From: Chrysoperla carnea
Lineage: Eukaryota > Arthropoda > Insecta > Neuroptera > Chrysopidae
Assembly: GCF_905475395.1 (NCBI RefSeq)
Contig: NC_058342.1
Span: forward strand, 3,717,001-3,781,000
Length of the DNA stretch: 64,000 nucleotides
Reading direction: 5' to 3'
A program made the position numbers and the translations under genes. How positions within the stretch are numbered: the first letter of the stretch is position 1; each line of letters opens with the position of its first letter. The notes below the pieces were generated by a model. The model was not told the DNA's origin, searched no databases, and saw only the letters and a program-made list of their open reading frames with translations. Positions 21,487-33,063 of this stretch are shown piece after piece.

Positions 21487-21554
21487 TTGAGAACCGTAAC
21501 TTTTACCATGTTCAGCAAAGCATCCAATCCAAGCGACACCGCTTACATACCATC
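21369..21554. repeat. 68-bp perfect inverted repeat at the broken end of D
   Basis: Arms 21369-21436 and 21487-21554 with a 50-bp spacer, all derived from the PolB last exon. The switch point carries the 7-bp word TCTCAAG, which occurs in both orientations at the two donor positions in the intact gene. Confidence 0.9.
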
Positions 21555-21930
21555 TACTCAAGACATACATATCTCTACTAATCCCTCGCAAATATATAAT
21601 ATTAAGTTTTAGTTATTATAATTTTTTTGTATGGATATGTTTAAAGTATTTATATGATTTATGTCAAATATAATTTATATATAATACCCTACCTGGGTAT
21701 ATTTTAAAATATGCGATTATCCATCCACACTATCACTGAAGCATACACAAACCAAGTTACCAATCTATATGAAGATTGCTTTTTTAAGTTGACATATCTT
21801 TGAAACATGACACACAAATTTTATGGATAAAAGTGCTTCAAGCAACAAATGTTGGGTACATAGGCGCACATTTACACAGACATTAAAATTGCCTTATGGT
21901 CCAGTCATTTAAGTTTAAATTAGGTAAGAA
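21555..21930. other. AT-rich stretch, nothing recognised
   Basis: No open frame, RNA gene or repeat could be supported. Confidence 0.4.
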
Positions 21931-22264
21931 TCTCGGAATTCGAGATACCCAGCTCTAAGTCTGTAAAAAGTTGTATATTGACACCCTAAAAGTTGTCTCA
22001 AAACCTGCATATGGTAGGGTGTAAGCAACCATTAAATTTCAAGGTCAAAGATCACAAAAATCGGGTTTTTGCGCTTTTTTTGGAAATATCTCATTTCCTA
22101 TGGGTTTTTTGCATTTGTATTTATTATCAATATTGTAGAATACAAAATTTTCTACAAATTTTGTTTAGAAAATTTTTTTATACGGTGAACCGTTTTCGAG
22201 ATAGAGGGCGGAGAGCGCGCGGTCACCGCATCACTTCAGGTCAACCGGTACAGTGCCTCCGGTC
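21931..22264 (+). repeat. Dispersed repeat, copy 2
   Basis: Same element as 12757-13085, from CTCGGAATTCGAGATACCC to the CCTCCGGTC end. It has small indels relative to copy 1. Confidence 0.8.
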
Positions 22265-22299
22265 AAAGATGATCGAGACTTTTCACAGATTTCGGAGCA

Positions 22300-22960
22300 T
22301 TATAGACTGCCAATAAGGTTTGAGTTCCACTCTCTAATACTCTGGGCCGAACAATTTTCTTCCTCAAATGATGCAGCTAGTTCATCCAAATTTGTCAGTT
22401 TCTCAAAAACTTTTAAAAATGATTTTTTTCCCTTTTTAAAAAGCGCAGAAGTTGTGTCACAGCCACTTAATGCGTGCAGAAATAAAATATGTTTTTTGGA
22501 ATGAGGATAATTATCAAAACTTTTAGTAGAGTATATCTCCGTTTTTACATTTCCTTTCCCAACTTTTTTAAAGAAAATTTCTTGTTCGTAAGACAGTGTA
22601 CGCCCAATTAAAATGACAAGTAAATCAATATCTTGTCCTATTATAACTGCAGTTTTTTTAGACTTTGATTCTTCAATTGCAGTTTCAACAATAAGAACAT
22701 CCGCATCATCTCTGGCTTGTTTAGTAGTAATATTTGCAGCTTGTAATTTTTCAATTAACATATTAATGAACTTATCTTTGTTATTTCGATTTGATAAGAA
22801 TTTTTGTTGAGTAACTGGTACAACCATTGTTTCATCGAATCAGACTTCGTACGTTTTTGAAAGTGCAGCAGTTCTTCTCTGCTGCTCCATAGCTTTTACA
22901 GATTTTAAAGAGGCACTAAATTATTTTCTATTTAAAATGTCATTAGTGTAAATGGGAATA
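22300..22960 (-). pseudogene. PIN/FEN-like protein of the GCDTTS family, broken
   Basis: From 22827 the minus strand has 175 open codons with DADVLIVETAIE, AVIIGQDIDLLVILI and HALSGCDTTSALFKKGKKSF. Upstream, across an in-frame stop near 22850, the same frame continues with EQQRRTAALSKTYEV. Acidic residues in D-A-D, D-x-D and G-C-D-T-T are arranged as in PIN/FEN-type nucleases. Proteins with these signatures are common in repeat-rich invertebrate genomes, but I cannot name the gene. The nonsense codon and missing termini mark it as a pseudogene. Confidence 0.55.
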
Positions 22961-23083
22961 TAATTATATTATGATTTAAGTTTTTCTCTTAATTATTTTT
23001 TAATTTTAGTAAACGGTTATCAGTATTATTGAATAGATATAGATTTAATGCATGAAGAAAATGATAAAATATAATATAATAGT

Positions 23084-23755
23084 AGTAGAAGAGTCACAGG
23101 GATCCTGGGCCAGTTTGACCTCAAGTAACCCCGGATGGTACACTTTTCAAAAAAGGGCAAACCTAGGTGAATGTTGGAAACCTCGGAAGTTGGAGGGGAT
23201 AGATGACGTCATTGACCAATAGTAAATCAAGATGGCGTTGGGAGGTGTGGTGGGGCGTGGCTGACAGAGCGTTAGTGTGTTTCTTGGCGGAAGTGGGGCT
23301 TAAAGTGGTGGGCGTGGTTTTGGAAGTGGGGGTTAAAGGGGGCGGGAATTGGACGTTAGATGAGATAATCGAGCCCACTCCTGGCGCAGATGGATGGTAC
23401 ACTTTTCAAAAAAGGGCAAACCTAGGTGAATGCGAAGTTGGAGGGGATAGATGACATCATTGACCAATAGTAGCGCTGTAAAAATCAAGATGGCGTTGGG
23501 AGGTGTGGTGGGGTGAGGAATGGCTAAACGGGGGGTTGGCTTTAACCAATAGTGGCGGAGAGTGAACAGGGAGCGGGACGTAAGGGCAAACCTAGGTGAA
23601 TGTTGGAAACCTCGGCATTGGCCAATAGTAAATCAAGATGGCGTCGGGAGGTGTGGTGGAGGAGAATAATGGCTGCCTAAGCATTGATGACGTCATTGGC
23701 TTTGACCAATAGTGGTGCTTGACGGGGAGTGAACGGGGGGGCGGGACGTTGACAT
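23084..23755 (+). repeat. Left terminal repeat of A (GC-rich)
   Basis: Contains TGACGTCA followed by TTGACCAATAG, AAGATGGCG (three times), GGGGCGTGG and a perfect ATTGGCCAAT. The inverted counterpart is 35410-36091. Confidence 0.85.
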
Positions 23756-24400
23756 TAGTCAGCAATTTTCAAGAATATGTTAATTTGACCTTGAAAAATA
23801 TGATATCATCATCCTGTTACAAGTTCAAACTTGTTTGAAAGAATTTAACACGTGACCGGATGTTAATATTTTTTTTTTTATTGAGTCAGCGATGTAATAT
23901 GACACTTGAAATTTACATAATAAAAATACATGTTCAAACTTGTTTGAATGGACTTTGATATTAAAATAATTTTACACGTGTCAGCAATTTTCAAGAATAT
24001 GTTGAAATAGATTTGACCTTGAAAAATATGATATCATCATCTTGTTACAAGTTCAAACTTGTTTGAAATAATTTTACATGTGTCAAAACACGTGACCGGA
24101 TGTTAATATTTTTTTTTATTGAGCGATGTAATATGACACTTGAAATTTACATAATAAAAATACATGTTCAAACTTGTTTGAATGGACTTTGATCTTAAAA
24201 TAATTTTGCACGTGTCAGCAATTCTCAAGAATATGTTGAAATAGATTTGACCTTGAAAAATATGATATCATCATCCTGTTACAAGTTCAAACTTGTTTGA
24301 ATAAAAATACATGTTCAAACTTGTTTGAACATGTTTAAACTTGTTTGAATCGCATTAGATCTTAAAATAATTTTACACGTGTTATGAGATTAGATAATAA
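23756..24400. repeat. Iterons, A left arm
   Basis: Two to three units with ACAAGTTCAAACTTG, ATGATATCAT and CACGTG words. Confidence 0.8.
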
Positions 24401-24438
24401 TTTCTGCTGGTGGGGGATTTTTGGAGTGGTGGTAATCA

Positions 24439-24474
24439 TATAAAAAAGGCGCTCGACATTACGGTAATATCAGT
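24439..24474 (+). promoter_or_regulatory. TATA-initiator promoter of the 120-aa gene (A left)
   Basis: TATAAAAAA at 24439 and TCAGT at 24470-24474, after the GGTGGGGG and GGAGTGGTGG boxes. Confidence 0.7.
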
Positions 24475-24504
24475 TTTCATTAAATATTCATAATATTAAT
24501 CAAA

Positions 24505-24876
24505 ATGAATAGAGCAGAATTAAAATTATTAGATAGTTGTTTAGTGCGACCATGCATAAAAATGGACGACTTGCCACTGAAAAAAAAATTAAAAATACTA
24601 AAAATGGAGCGGATTCTAACGATACATGGGCCATCAATAAAAGTTTTACTGGATATAAGTCTAGATGGTACAGAAAACGAGGGAGTTTTTCTACCATCTA
24701 GGTTTGCAGTGTTGACGGACAACATGATTAAATTATTTAACACAAAACCGGGGTATTTGAGGGTGGAGGAGAAAATTGGAAGAAGTCACCAACTGAGACT
24801 GCGCCTATTCGAAGACGATGGTGATAGTGATGATGATGATGATGATGACTATGTTCAAGAACATCAAAATTTTTAA
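24505..24876 (+). CDS. 123-aa copy of the 120-aa Polinton protein (A left)
   Basis: Nearly identical to the copy at 14864. It differs mainly in the Asp/Ser tail, which is longer here (DDGDSDDDDDDDYV) because the GAT microsatellite is expanded. Confidence 0.7.
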   Translation: MNRAELKLLDSCLVRPCIKMDDLPLKKKLKILKMERILTIHGPSIKVLLDISLDGTENEGVFLPSRFAVLTDNMIKLFNTKPGYLRVEEKIGRSHQLRLRLFEDDGDSDDDDDDDYVQEHQNF

Positions 24877-25010
24877 CAAATCATTCCTATATTGAATTTT
24901 ATTACTGCAAGATATATATATTTTATTGTTATTGTAATAAAAAAATTGTAAAGTTTATGTTTTTGATATTTCAAAAAAAAAAAAATAATAATAATAATAC
25001 TAAATAAATT

Positions 25011-25683
25011 ATGGATATTTTTGTAAAAAATGGTGTTTATTTTAATTCATTACAATTATGGGGTACAATGTCGTTACAAAATCATATTGATCTGTTTCAA
25101 AATTTGGAGATGATTTACCCAGAATATTTTAATGTGAGTATTGTTTGATAAGATCTGTTTAGAAAATTGTAGCCAAATATTTTTATAGATGGAATTTTAT
25201 CAACTTATGGAGGCATGTCGTTGGAGTATACCTACAAAGTTAATCGACACATTACGGTATTCTTATTTAGAAGTTGATGATTGCTTTCATATTGCTGCAT
25301 TTATAGTAAGAAATTGTTTGGATGCAATCTTATTTGTAAATTATGCGAAAAAGTTCAACTACTTTAAAAGAGATTTCAATCAGTTTGAAATATTACTAAA
25401 TGAATGTTGTGATGATCTTACCCATGGAAGTAACTTGAGAAAAAATTGGGGTACATACGATATTCGCCGAAAACAATGGATTGGTGATAGTGCTAGACAT
25501 GATGAGAGAATGTTTTTATGGTATGAACAAATAGATCCTAAAATTCTCTGTAGAATGCTATACCAACAAATGGATGGTGGAAATATACCGAAATGGTTCG
25601 AGCCATGGATATGTGCTACAAATTGTAATGAAATAGACAGATGTGATTGTGGAAGAAATAGTGATGATCATGATTGTATATAG
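25011..25683 (+). CDS. 205-aa two-exon protein (A left)
   Basis: Exon 1 is 25011-25133, intron 25134-25188, exon 2 25189-25683. Protein and splice sites are the same as in D, and the nucleotide differences are mostly synonymous. Function unknown. Confidence 0.7.
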
Positions 25684-26091
25684 AAATAAAAACATGAATA
25701 TAATTGTCTATGATAAGTTTTTTTTAAAAATGTGTTTGTATTTACAATAAAAAACACCTATAATTTAATTAATCATTGTTTTGTTTTATCTATGAAATGA
25801 CCTCACCACCTTATTTTCAGGTTATAAATACACCTTGTTTGTGATAATTATATTCGCACCATCAAGTAATTTTGAGTAATAAACATGAATCAAAAAACAT
25901 TTGTATTACAACAATATTTTTATATTGTTTTGTGTTAGTTAAAAATTGCTTCAATAAAATTTCATGAACCCAGTCTAATATATATTCATATTAAAAAATA
26001 CATTTCCTTTTTTAAAACACAAATATGTTCACAAAAGCGATCCACTATGACAAAATTTTTTTGTTACAAGTATGTTCACAAAAACTTTCCA

Positions 26092-26337
26092 CTATAAAAG
26101 GAGACTTTTTTTATCAATATATGAATCATGTAAAGAGTCGAACCCTAACCACCTGACTTTAACGTTAGATCCATGTTTAGCTAAGACCTTTTCCACTAAA
26201 TAAATGTTTGGATCGTGAACTTTTTGTAATTCTTCAGCATAGAAACCACTCTTTATATCTTCGTTGTTGTAATCCTTCAATAAATATGTTCTTGGGTTTG
26301 TAAGTTTCACCTCGTGAATGGTGAATATTTCTGGTAA
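26092..26337 (-). pseudogene. Integrase tail with chromodomain (A left, outer)
   Basis: LPEIFTIHEV through SYIDKKSLLL, with a stop before the first codon and no catalytic core upstream. It differs from D by KSGF instead of KGGF. Confidence 0.75.
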
Positions 26338-26529
26338 CTACTCCGATTTTATAAGTTTTTGTTAAAAACTACTCCGATTTTATAAGTTTTTTAACAAAAT
26401 TGATTTGATAACTGCTTTAATACTCTGATTTTTTCAATTTTTTTAATAAAATTGTTTTTATATCTGCTTTAATACTCTGATTTCTCAGTTCATATCTGGT
26501 TCATATCCAAATCTAACGGGACAGGAGAA

Positions 26530-27165
26530 AGAGAATTCTCAAGAATATGTTGAAATAGATAACATCTAACCTTGAAAAATATTGTAATTTGACACTTTAA
26601 ATATACATGATAAAATTCAAGACACGTGACCGGATGTTTATTTTTTTTATGTTGAAATAGATAACATCTAACCTTGAAAAATATGATATCATCATCCTGT
26701 TACAAGTTCAAACTTGTTTTAATCGACTTAAAATAATTTTACACGTGACCGGATGTTAATATTTTTTTATGATTAAGCAATGTAATATGACACTTGAACG
26801 TGTTAGATAATAATTTGCAAGTCTGAATTCCAAGAAAAGAATATTATGAGTCAGCAATTCTCAAGAATATGTTGAAATAGATAACATCTAACCTTGAAAA
26901 ATATTGTAATTTGACACTTGAAATTTACATGATAAAAATACATGTTAAAACTTGTTTGAATCGCATTTGATCTTAAAATAATTTTATACGTGTTAGATAA
27001 TAATTTGCAAGTATGAACAAGTCTGAATTCCAAGAAAAAATAATTCGTTTGAATATTATTATGGGAGTCAGCAATTCTCAAGAATATGTTGAAATAGATA
27101 ACATCTAACCTTGAAAAATATGATATCATCATCCTGTTTCTTAAAATAATTTTACACGTGTTATG
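26530..27165. repeat. Iteron fragments (A left, internal)
   Basis: Degenerate iteron units separating the outer and inner gene sets; no gene. Confidence 0.7.
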
Positions 27166-27219
27166 AGATTAGATAATAATTTCTGCTGGTGGGGGATTTT
27201 TGGAGTGGTGGTAATCGGA

Positions 27220-27255
27220 TATAAAAAGATGCTTTACATTGCAGGAAACATCAGT
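27220..27255 (+). promoter_or_regulatory. TATA-initiator promoter of the 124-aa paralogue (A left)
   Basis: TATAAAA at 27220 and TCAGT at 27251-27255, preceded by GGTGGGGG and GGAGTGGTGG, the same spacing as for the 120-aa gene. Confidence 0.75.
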
Positions 27256-27307
27256 TTTACAACAAATACTTATTAGTTAATATTATAACTATAGTAAAAA
27301 ATAAAAG

Positions 27308-27682
27308 TTGAAAATGAACAAACAAGAAAAAAAAATTTTAGACAGTTGTTTACTACGATCGTGTGTAAAAATGAAGAATTTGCCAATTAAAGAAAAACTA
27401 ACAATTTTAAAATTGGAGCGATTAATGACGAAACTTGGAGCATCCATAAAGGTGACACTGGAGGTGAGCCGGGGTGGTGAGGTTAGAGAGAAGGCAGTGT
27501 TTCTACCACGTCATTTCGCTTCAATGACCGATAACACGCTTCAATTATTTAAGAATAAAGTGGGGTACTTGAGGGTGGAGGGGAAAATTGGAAGAAGTCA
27601 CCAATTAACGCTGCGCCTATTCGAAGACGATGTTAACGAAGATTGTGTTGACATCGAAGAAGAAAGTCAAGCATTATTTTAA
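27308..27682 (+). CDS. 124-aa paralogue of the 120-aa protein (A left)
   Basis: It shares the whole plan with the 120-aa protein: N-terminal ILDSCLLRSCVKM, basic KEKLTILKLERL, G-A-S-IKVTLEV, VFLPRHFASM and GYLRVEGKIGRSHQLTLRLFEDD. About half of the residues have changed, and the tail is EDCVDIEEESQALF with no GAT run. Two related genes with identical promoter structure in one element suggest an old duplication or recombination between Polinton lineages. Function unknown; an OB-fold single-stranded DNA-binding role is only an inference. Confidence 0.7.
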   Translation: MKMNKQEKKILDSCLLRSCVKMKNLPIKEKLTILKLERLMTKLGASIKVTLEVSRGGEVREKAVFLPRHFASMTDNTLQLFKNKVGYLRVEGKIGRSHQLTLRLFEDDVNEDCVDIEEESQALF

Positions 27683-27999
27683 AATCATTCCTATATTGAA
27701 TTTTGTTACTGCAAGATATATATATATATTTTATTGTTATACATCAGAAATTTCTGAATAAAAAATCATTTTATAAAATCTATGTATTTTTATTTTTAAA
27801 TATTTATAATACAACACTGTTTTTTTAAATAAGAAACTTACAAAAAAAAAAAAAAAAATAATATTTTTACAATGTGATATTTTTTATTTTATTTATTTTT
27901 TATTTTTTTTTTTTTTTTATAAATCACAAGTATGTTCACAAAAGCGGTCCACTATGACAAATTTTTGTTTGTTACAAGTATGTTCGCAAAAACGTTCCA

Positions 28000-28211
28000 C
28001 TATAAAAGGAGACTTTTTTTGTCAATATATGAATTGTGTAAAGAGTCGTACCCTAACCACCGGACTTTAACTTTGGATCCACGTTTAGCTAAGACCTTTT
28101 CCACTAAATAAATGTTTGGATCGTGAACTTTTTGTAATTCTTCGGCATAGAAACCACCCTTTATATCATCGTTGTTGTAGTCCTTTAGTAGATATGTTCT
28201 TGGGTTTGTAA
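28000..28211 (-). pseudogene. Integrase tail fused to the tandem array (A left, inner)
   Basis: The array frame runs directly into LTNPRTYLLKDYNNDDIKGG, EELQKV and VKVRWLGYDSLHNSYIDKK. This second type of tail (NDD, RGSK, GYDSLHNS) differs consistently from the outer type (NED, HGSN, GFDSLHDS). The core is missing. Confidence 0.75.
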
Positions 28212-28911
28212 GCAGATACAGACCAATATTAAACAGGTTAAAACCAGTATTAAACAGATACAGACCAGTATTAAACAGGTCAAAACCAGTATTAAACAGA
28301 TACAGACCAGTATTAAACAGATACAGACCAGTATTAAACAGGTCAAAACCAGTATTAAACAGATACAGACCAGTATTAAACAGGTCAACACCAGTATTAA
28401 ACAGATACAGACCAGTATTAAACAGGTTAAAACCAGTATTAAACAGATACAGACCAGTATTAAACAGGTCAAAACCAGTATTAAACAGGTCAAAACCAGT
28501 ATTAAACAGATACAGACCAGTATTAAACAGGTCAAAACCAGTATTAAACAGATACAGACCAGTATTAAACAGATACAGACCAGTATTAAACAGGTCAAAA
28601 CCAGTATTGAAAAGGTTAAAACCAGTATTAAACAGATACAGACCAGTATTAAACAGGTCAAAACCAGTAATAAACAGGTCAAAAGCAGTATTAAACAGGT
28701 TAAAACCAGTATGAAACAAGTCAAAACCAGTATTAAACAGGTTAAAACCAGTATTAAACAGATACAGACCAGTATTTAACAGGTCAAAACCAGTATTTAA
28801 CAGATACAGACCAGTATTAAACAGATACAGACCATTATTAAACAGGTCAAAACCAGTATTAAACAGCTACAGACCAGTATTAAACAGATACAGACCAGTA
28901 TTAAACAGGTT
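28212..28911. repeat. 21-bp tandem array (A left)
   Basis: About 33 units of the 21-bp type seen in D. The open frames on the minus strand are array artefacts. Confidence 0.95.
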
Positions 28912-29253
28912 TTCACCGATTTTGCTCCGACTTTCGCCGATTTTACTCCGGTTTTACTCCGGCTTTCACCGATTTTACTCCGACTTTCGCCGATTTTACT
29001 CCGGTTTTACTCCGGCTTTCACCGATTTTACTCCGACTTTCGCCGATTTTACTCCGGTTTTACTCCAGTTTTCACTGATTTTGCTCCGACTTTCGCCGAT
29101 TTTACTCCGGTTTTACTCCGGCTTTCACCGATTTTACTCCGACTTTCGCCGATTTTACTCCGGTTTTACTCCAGTTTTCACCGATTTTGCTCCGACTTTC
29201 GCCGATTTTACTCCGGTTTTACTCCGGCTTTCACCGATTTTACTCCGGCTTTT
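28912..29253. repeat. 21/32-bp CCGATTTTACTCCG array (A left)
   Basis: Same composition as 19473-19680, but longer. Confidence 0.95.
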
Positions 29254-29447
29254 TAATTTTTGATAAAGTTATTATAAACTTGTTATTTAATTATATTTGT
29301 TTTCCTCAAGTAATGGATTATAGATAGTATTTCTCTTCTGATGTTTGTAGAATGTAGTCTTCTTAATTTATCAATTATTATATTACGATCACTATTGGAG
29401 TCAATATTTTTTTTTTCATAAGTTTTCAATACTAGGTTGAAAAAAAC

Positions 29448-29660
29448 TGTTTAATACTGGTTTTGACCTGTTTAATACTGGTTTTGGCCTGTTTAGAAAG
29501 AGACCTGTTTAGATACAGACCTGTTTAGAAAGAGACCTGTTTCTAAACAGGTCTCTTTCTAAACAGATCTGTTTCTAAACAGGTCTCTTTCTAAACAGGT
29601 CTGTATCTAAACAGGTCTCTTTCTAAACAGGTCAAAACCAGTATTAAACAGGTCAAAACC
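29448..29660. repeat. 16-bp array containing the centre of the palindrome
   Basis: Units change strand at 29543/29544. CCTGTTTAGAAAGAGA on the left becomes TCTCTTTCTAAACAGG on the right. Confidence 0.9.
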
Positions 29661-29869
29661 AGTATTAAACAGTTTTTTTCAACCTAGTATTGAAAACTTA
29701 TGAAAAAAAAAAAAATATTGACTCCAATAGTGATCGAAATATAATAATTGATAAATTAAGAAGACTACATTCTACAAACATCAGAAGAGAAATACTATCT
29801 ATAATCCATTACTTGAGGAAAACAAATATAATTAAATAACAAGTTTATAATAACTTTATCAAAAATTAA

Positions 29870-30543
29870 AAAGCCGGAGTAAAATCGGTGAAAGCCGGAG
29901 TAAAACCGGAGTAAAATCGGCGAAAGTCGGAGCAAAATCGGTGAAAACTGGAGTAAAACCGGAGTAAAATCGGCGAAAGTCGGAGTAAAATCGGTGAAAG
30001 CCGGAGTAAAACCGGAGTAAAATCGGCGAAAGTCGGAGTAAAATCGGTGAAAGCCGGAGTAAAATCGGCGAAAGTCGGAGCAAAATCGGTGAAAACCTGT
30101 TTAATACTGGTCTGTATCTGTTTAATACTGGTCTGTAGCTGTTTAATACTGGTTTTGACCTGTTTAATACTGGTCTGTATCTGTTTAATACTGGTCTGTA
30201 TCTGTTTAATACTGGTTTTGACCTGTTAAATACTGGTCTGTATCTGTTTAATACTGGTTTTAACCTGTTTAATACTGGTTTTGACTTGTTTAATACTGGT
30301 TTTAACCTGTTTAATACTGGTTTTGACCTGTTTAATACTGGTTTTGACCTGTTTAATACTGGTCTGTATCTGTTTAATACTGGTTTTAACCTTTTTAATA
30401 CTGGTTTTGACCTGTTTAATACTGGTCTGTATCTGTTTAATACTGGTCTGTATCTGTTTAATACTGGTTTTGACCTGTTTAATACTGGTCTGTATCTGTT
30501 TAATACTGGTTTTAACCTGTTTAATATTGGTCTGTATCTGCTT
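29870..30543. repeat. 21/32-bp and 21-bp arrays (A right)
   Basis: Inverted counterparts of the left-arm arrays: 29870-30096 is the 21/32-bp type and 30097-30543 the 21-bp type, about 250 bp shorter than on the left. Confidence 0.95.
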
Positions 30544-30753
30544 ACAAACCCAAGAACATATCTACTAAAGGACTACAACAACGATGATATAAAGGGTGGT
30601 TTCTATGCCGAAGAATTACAAAAAGTTCACGATCCAAACATTTATTTAGTGGAAAAGGTCTTAGCTAAACGTGGATCCAAAGTTAAAGTCCGGTGGTTAG
30701 GGTACGACTCTTTACACAATTCATATATTGACAAAAAAAGTCTCCTTTTATAG
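30544..30753 (+). pseudogene. Integrase tail fused to the tandem array (A right, inner)
   Basis: Mirror copy of 28000-28211, with identical residues through GYDSLHNSYIDKK. Confidence 0.75.
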
Positions 30754-31063
30754 TGGAACGTTTTTGCGAACATACTTGTAACAAACAAAAATTTGTCATA
30801 GTGGACCGCTTTTGTGAACATACTTGTGATTTATAAAAAAAAAAAAAAAAATAAATAAAATAAAAAATATCACATTGTAAAAATATTATTTTTTTTTTTT
30901 TTTTGTAAGTTTCTTATTTAAAAAAACAGTGTTGTATTATAAATATTTAAAAATAAAAATACATAGATTTTATAAAATGATTTTTTATTCAGAAATTTCT
31001 GATGTATAACAATAAAATATATATATATATCTTGCAGTAACAAAATTCAATATAGGAATGATT

Positions 31064-31438
31064 TTAAAATAATGCTTGACTTTCTTCTTCGATGTCAACA
31101 CAATCTTCGTTAACATCGTCTTCGAATAGGCGCAGCGTTAATTGGTGACTTCTTCCAATTTTCCCCTCCACCCTCAAGTACCCCACTTTATTCTTAAATA
31201 ATTGAAGCGTGTTATCGGTCATTGAAGCGAAATGACGTGGTAGAAACACTACCTTCTCTCTAACCTCACCACCCCGGCTCACCTCCAGTGTCACCTTTAT
31301 GGATGCTCCAAGTTTCGTCATTAATCGCTCCAATTTTAAAATTGTTAGTTTTTCTTTAATTGGCAAATTCTTCATTTTTACACACGATCGTAGTAAACAA
31401 CTGTCTAAAATTTTTTTTTCTTGTTTGTTCATTTTCAA
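31064..31438 (-). CDS. 124-aa paralogue (A right)
   Basis: Mirror copy of 27308-27682 with one residue change visible (REKVVFL instead of REKAVFL). Its promoter is the inverted TATA/TCAGT block at about 31490-31530. Confidence 0.7.
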   Translation of the reverse strand: MKMNKQEKKILDSCLLRSCVKMKNLPIKEKLTILKLERLMTKLGASIKVTLEVSRGGEVREKVVFLPRHFASMTDNTLQLFKNKVGYLRVEGKIGRSHQLTLRLFEDDVNEDCVDIEEESQALF

Positions 31439-31579
31439 CTTTTATTTTTTACTATAGTTATAATATTAACTAATAAGTATTTGTTGTAAAACTGATGTTT
31501 CCTGCAATGTAAAGCATCTTTTTATATCCGATTACCACCACTCCAAAAATCCCCCACCAGCAGAAATTATTATCTAATC

Positions 31580-32215
31580 TCATAACACGTGTAAAATTAT
31601 TTTAAGAAACAGGATGATGATATCATATTTTTCAAGGTTAGATGTTATCTATTTCAACATATTCTTGAGAATTGCTGACTCCCATAATAATATTCAAACG
31701 AATTATTTTTTCTTGGAATTCAGACTTGTTCATACTTGCAAATTATTATCTAACACGTATAAAATTATTTTAAGATCAAATGCGATTCAAACAAGTTTTA
31801 ACATGTATTTTTATCATGTAAATTTCAAGTGTCAAATTACAATATTTTTCAAGGTTAGATGTTATCTATTTCAACATATTCTTGAGAATTGCTGACTCAT
31901 AATATTCTTTTCTTGGAATTCAGACTTGCAAATTATTATCTAACACGTTCAAGTGTCATATTACATTGCTTAATCATAAAAAAATATTAACATCCGGTCA
32001 CGTGTAAAATTATTTTAAGTCGATTAAAACAAGTTTGAACTTGTAACAGGATGATGATATCATATTTTTCAAGGTTAGATGTTATCTATTTCAACATAAA
32101 AAAAATAAACATCCGGTCACGTGTCTTGAATTTTATCATGTGTATTTAAAGTGTCAAATTACAATATTTTTCAAGGTTAGATGTTATCTATTTCAACATA
32201 TTCTTGAGAATTCTC
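31580..32215. repeat. Iteron fragments (A right, internal)
   Basis: Mirror of 26530-27165; no gene. Confidence 0.7.
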
Positions 32216-32409
32216 TTTCTCCTGTCCCGTTAGATTTGGATATGAACCAGATATGAACTGAGAAATCAGAGTATTAAAGCAGATATAAAAACAATTTTAT
32301 TAAAAAAAATTGAAAAAATCAGAGTATTAAAGCAGTTATCAAATCAATTTTGTTAAAAAACTTATAAAATCGGAGTAGTTTTTAACAAAAACTTATAAAA
32401 TCGGAGTAG

Positions 32410-32655
32410 TTACCAGAAATATTCACCATTCACGAGGTGAAACTTACAAACCCAAGAACATATTTATTGAAGGATTACAACAACGAAGATATAAAGAGTG
32501 GTTTCTATGCTGAAGAATTACAAAAAGTTCACGATCCAAACATTTATTTAGTGGAAAAGGTCTTAGCTAAACATGGATCTAACGTTAAAGTCAGGTGGTT
32601 AGGGTTCGACTCTTTACATGATTCATATATTGATAAAAAAAGTCTCCTTTTATAG
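32410..32655 (+). pseudogene. Integrase tail with chromodomain (A right, outer)
   Basis: Mirror of 26092-26337, including the KSGF variant. Confidence 0.75.
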
Positions 32656-33063
32656 TGGAAAGTTTTTGTGAACATACTTGTAACAAAAAAATTTTGTCAT
32701 AGTGGATCGCTTTTGTGAACATATTTGTGTTTTAAAAAAGGAAATGTATTTTTTAATATGAATATATATTAGACTAGGTTCATGAAATTTTATTGAAGCA
32801 ATTTTTAACTAACACAAAACAATATAAAAATATTGTTGTAATACAAATGTTTTTTGATTCATGTTTATTACTCAAAATTACTTGATGGTGCGAATATAAT
32901 TATCACAAACAAGGTGTATTTATAACCTGAAAATAAGGTGGTGAGGTCATTTCATAGATAAAACAAAACAATGATTAATTAAATTATAGGTGTTTTTTAT
33001 TGTAAATACAAACACATTTTTAAAAAAAACTTATCATAGACAATTATATTCATGTTTTTATTT

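Larger units (their letters stand above)
13163..21554 (+). mobile_element. Polinton D, left terminus present, right part lost in a fold-back
   Basis: It begins with AGTAGAAGAGTCACAGGGAT, the same terminus as element A (23084). In order it holds the GC-rich terminal repeat, iterons, 120-aa gene, 205-aa gene, integrase tail (-), ATPase (-), protease piece (+), three tandem arrays, second integrase tail (+), 142-aa acidic protein (-) and the last 50-odd codons of PolB (-), which then flip into an inverted copy and stop at 21554. No right terminal repeat and no target duplication exist. Relative to B it has lost the PLA2 gene and nearly all of PolB. Confidence 0.85.
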
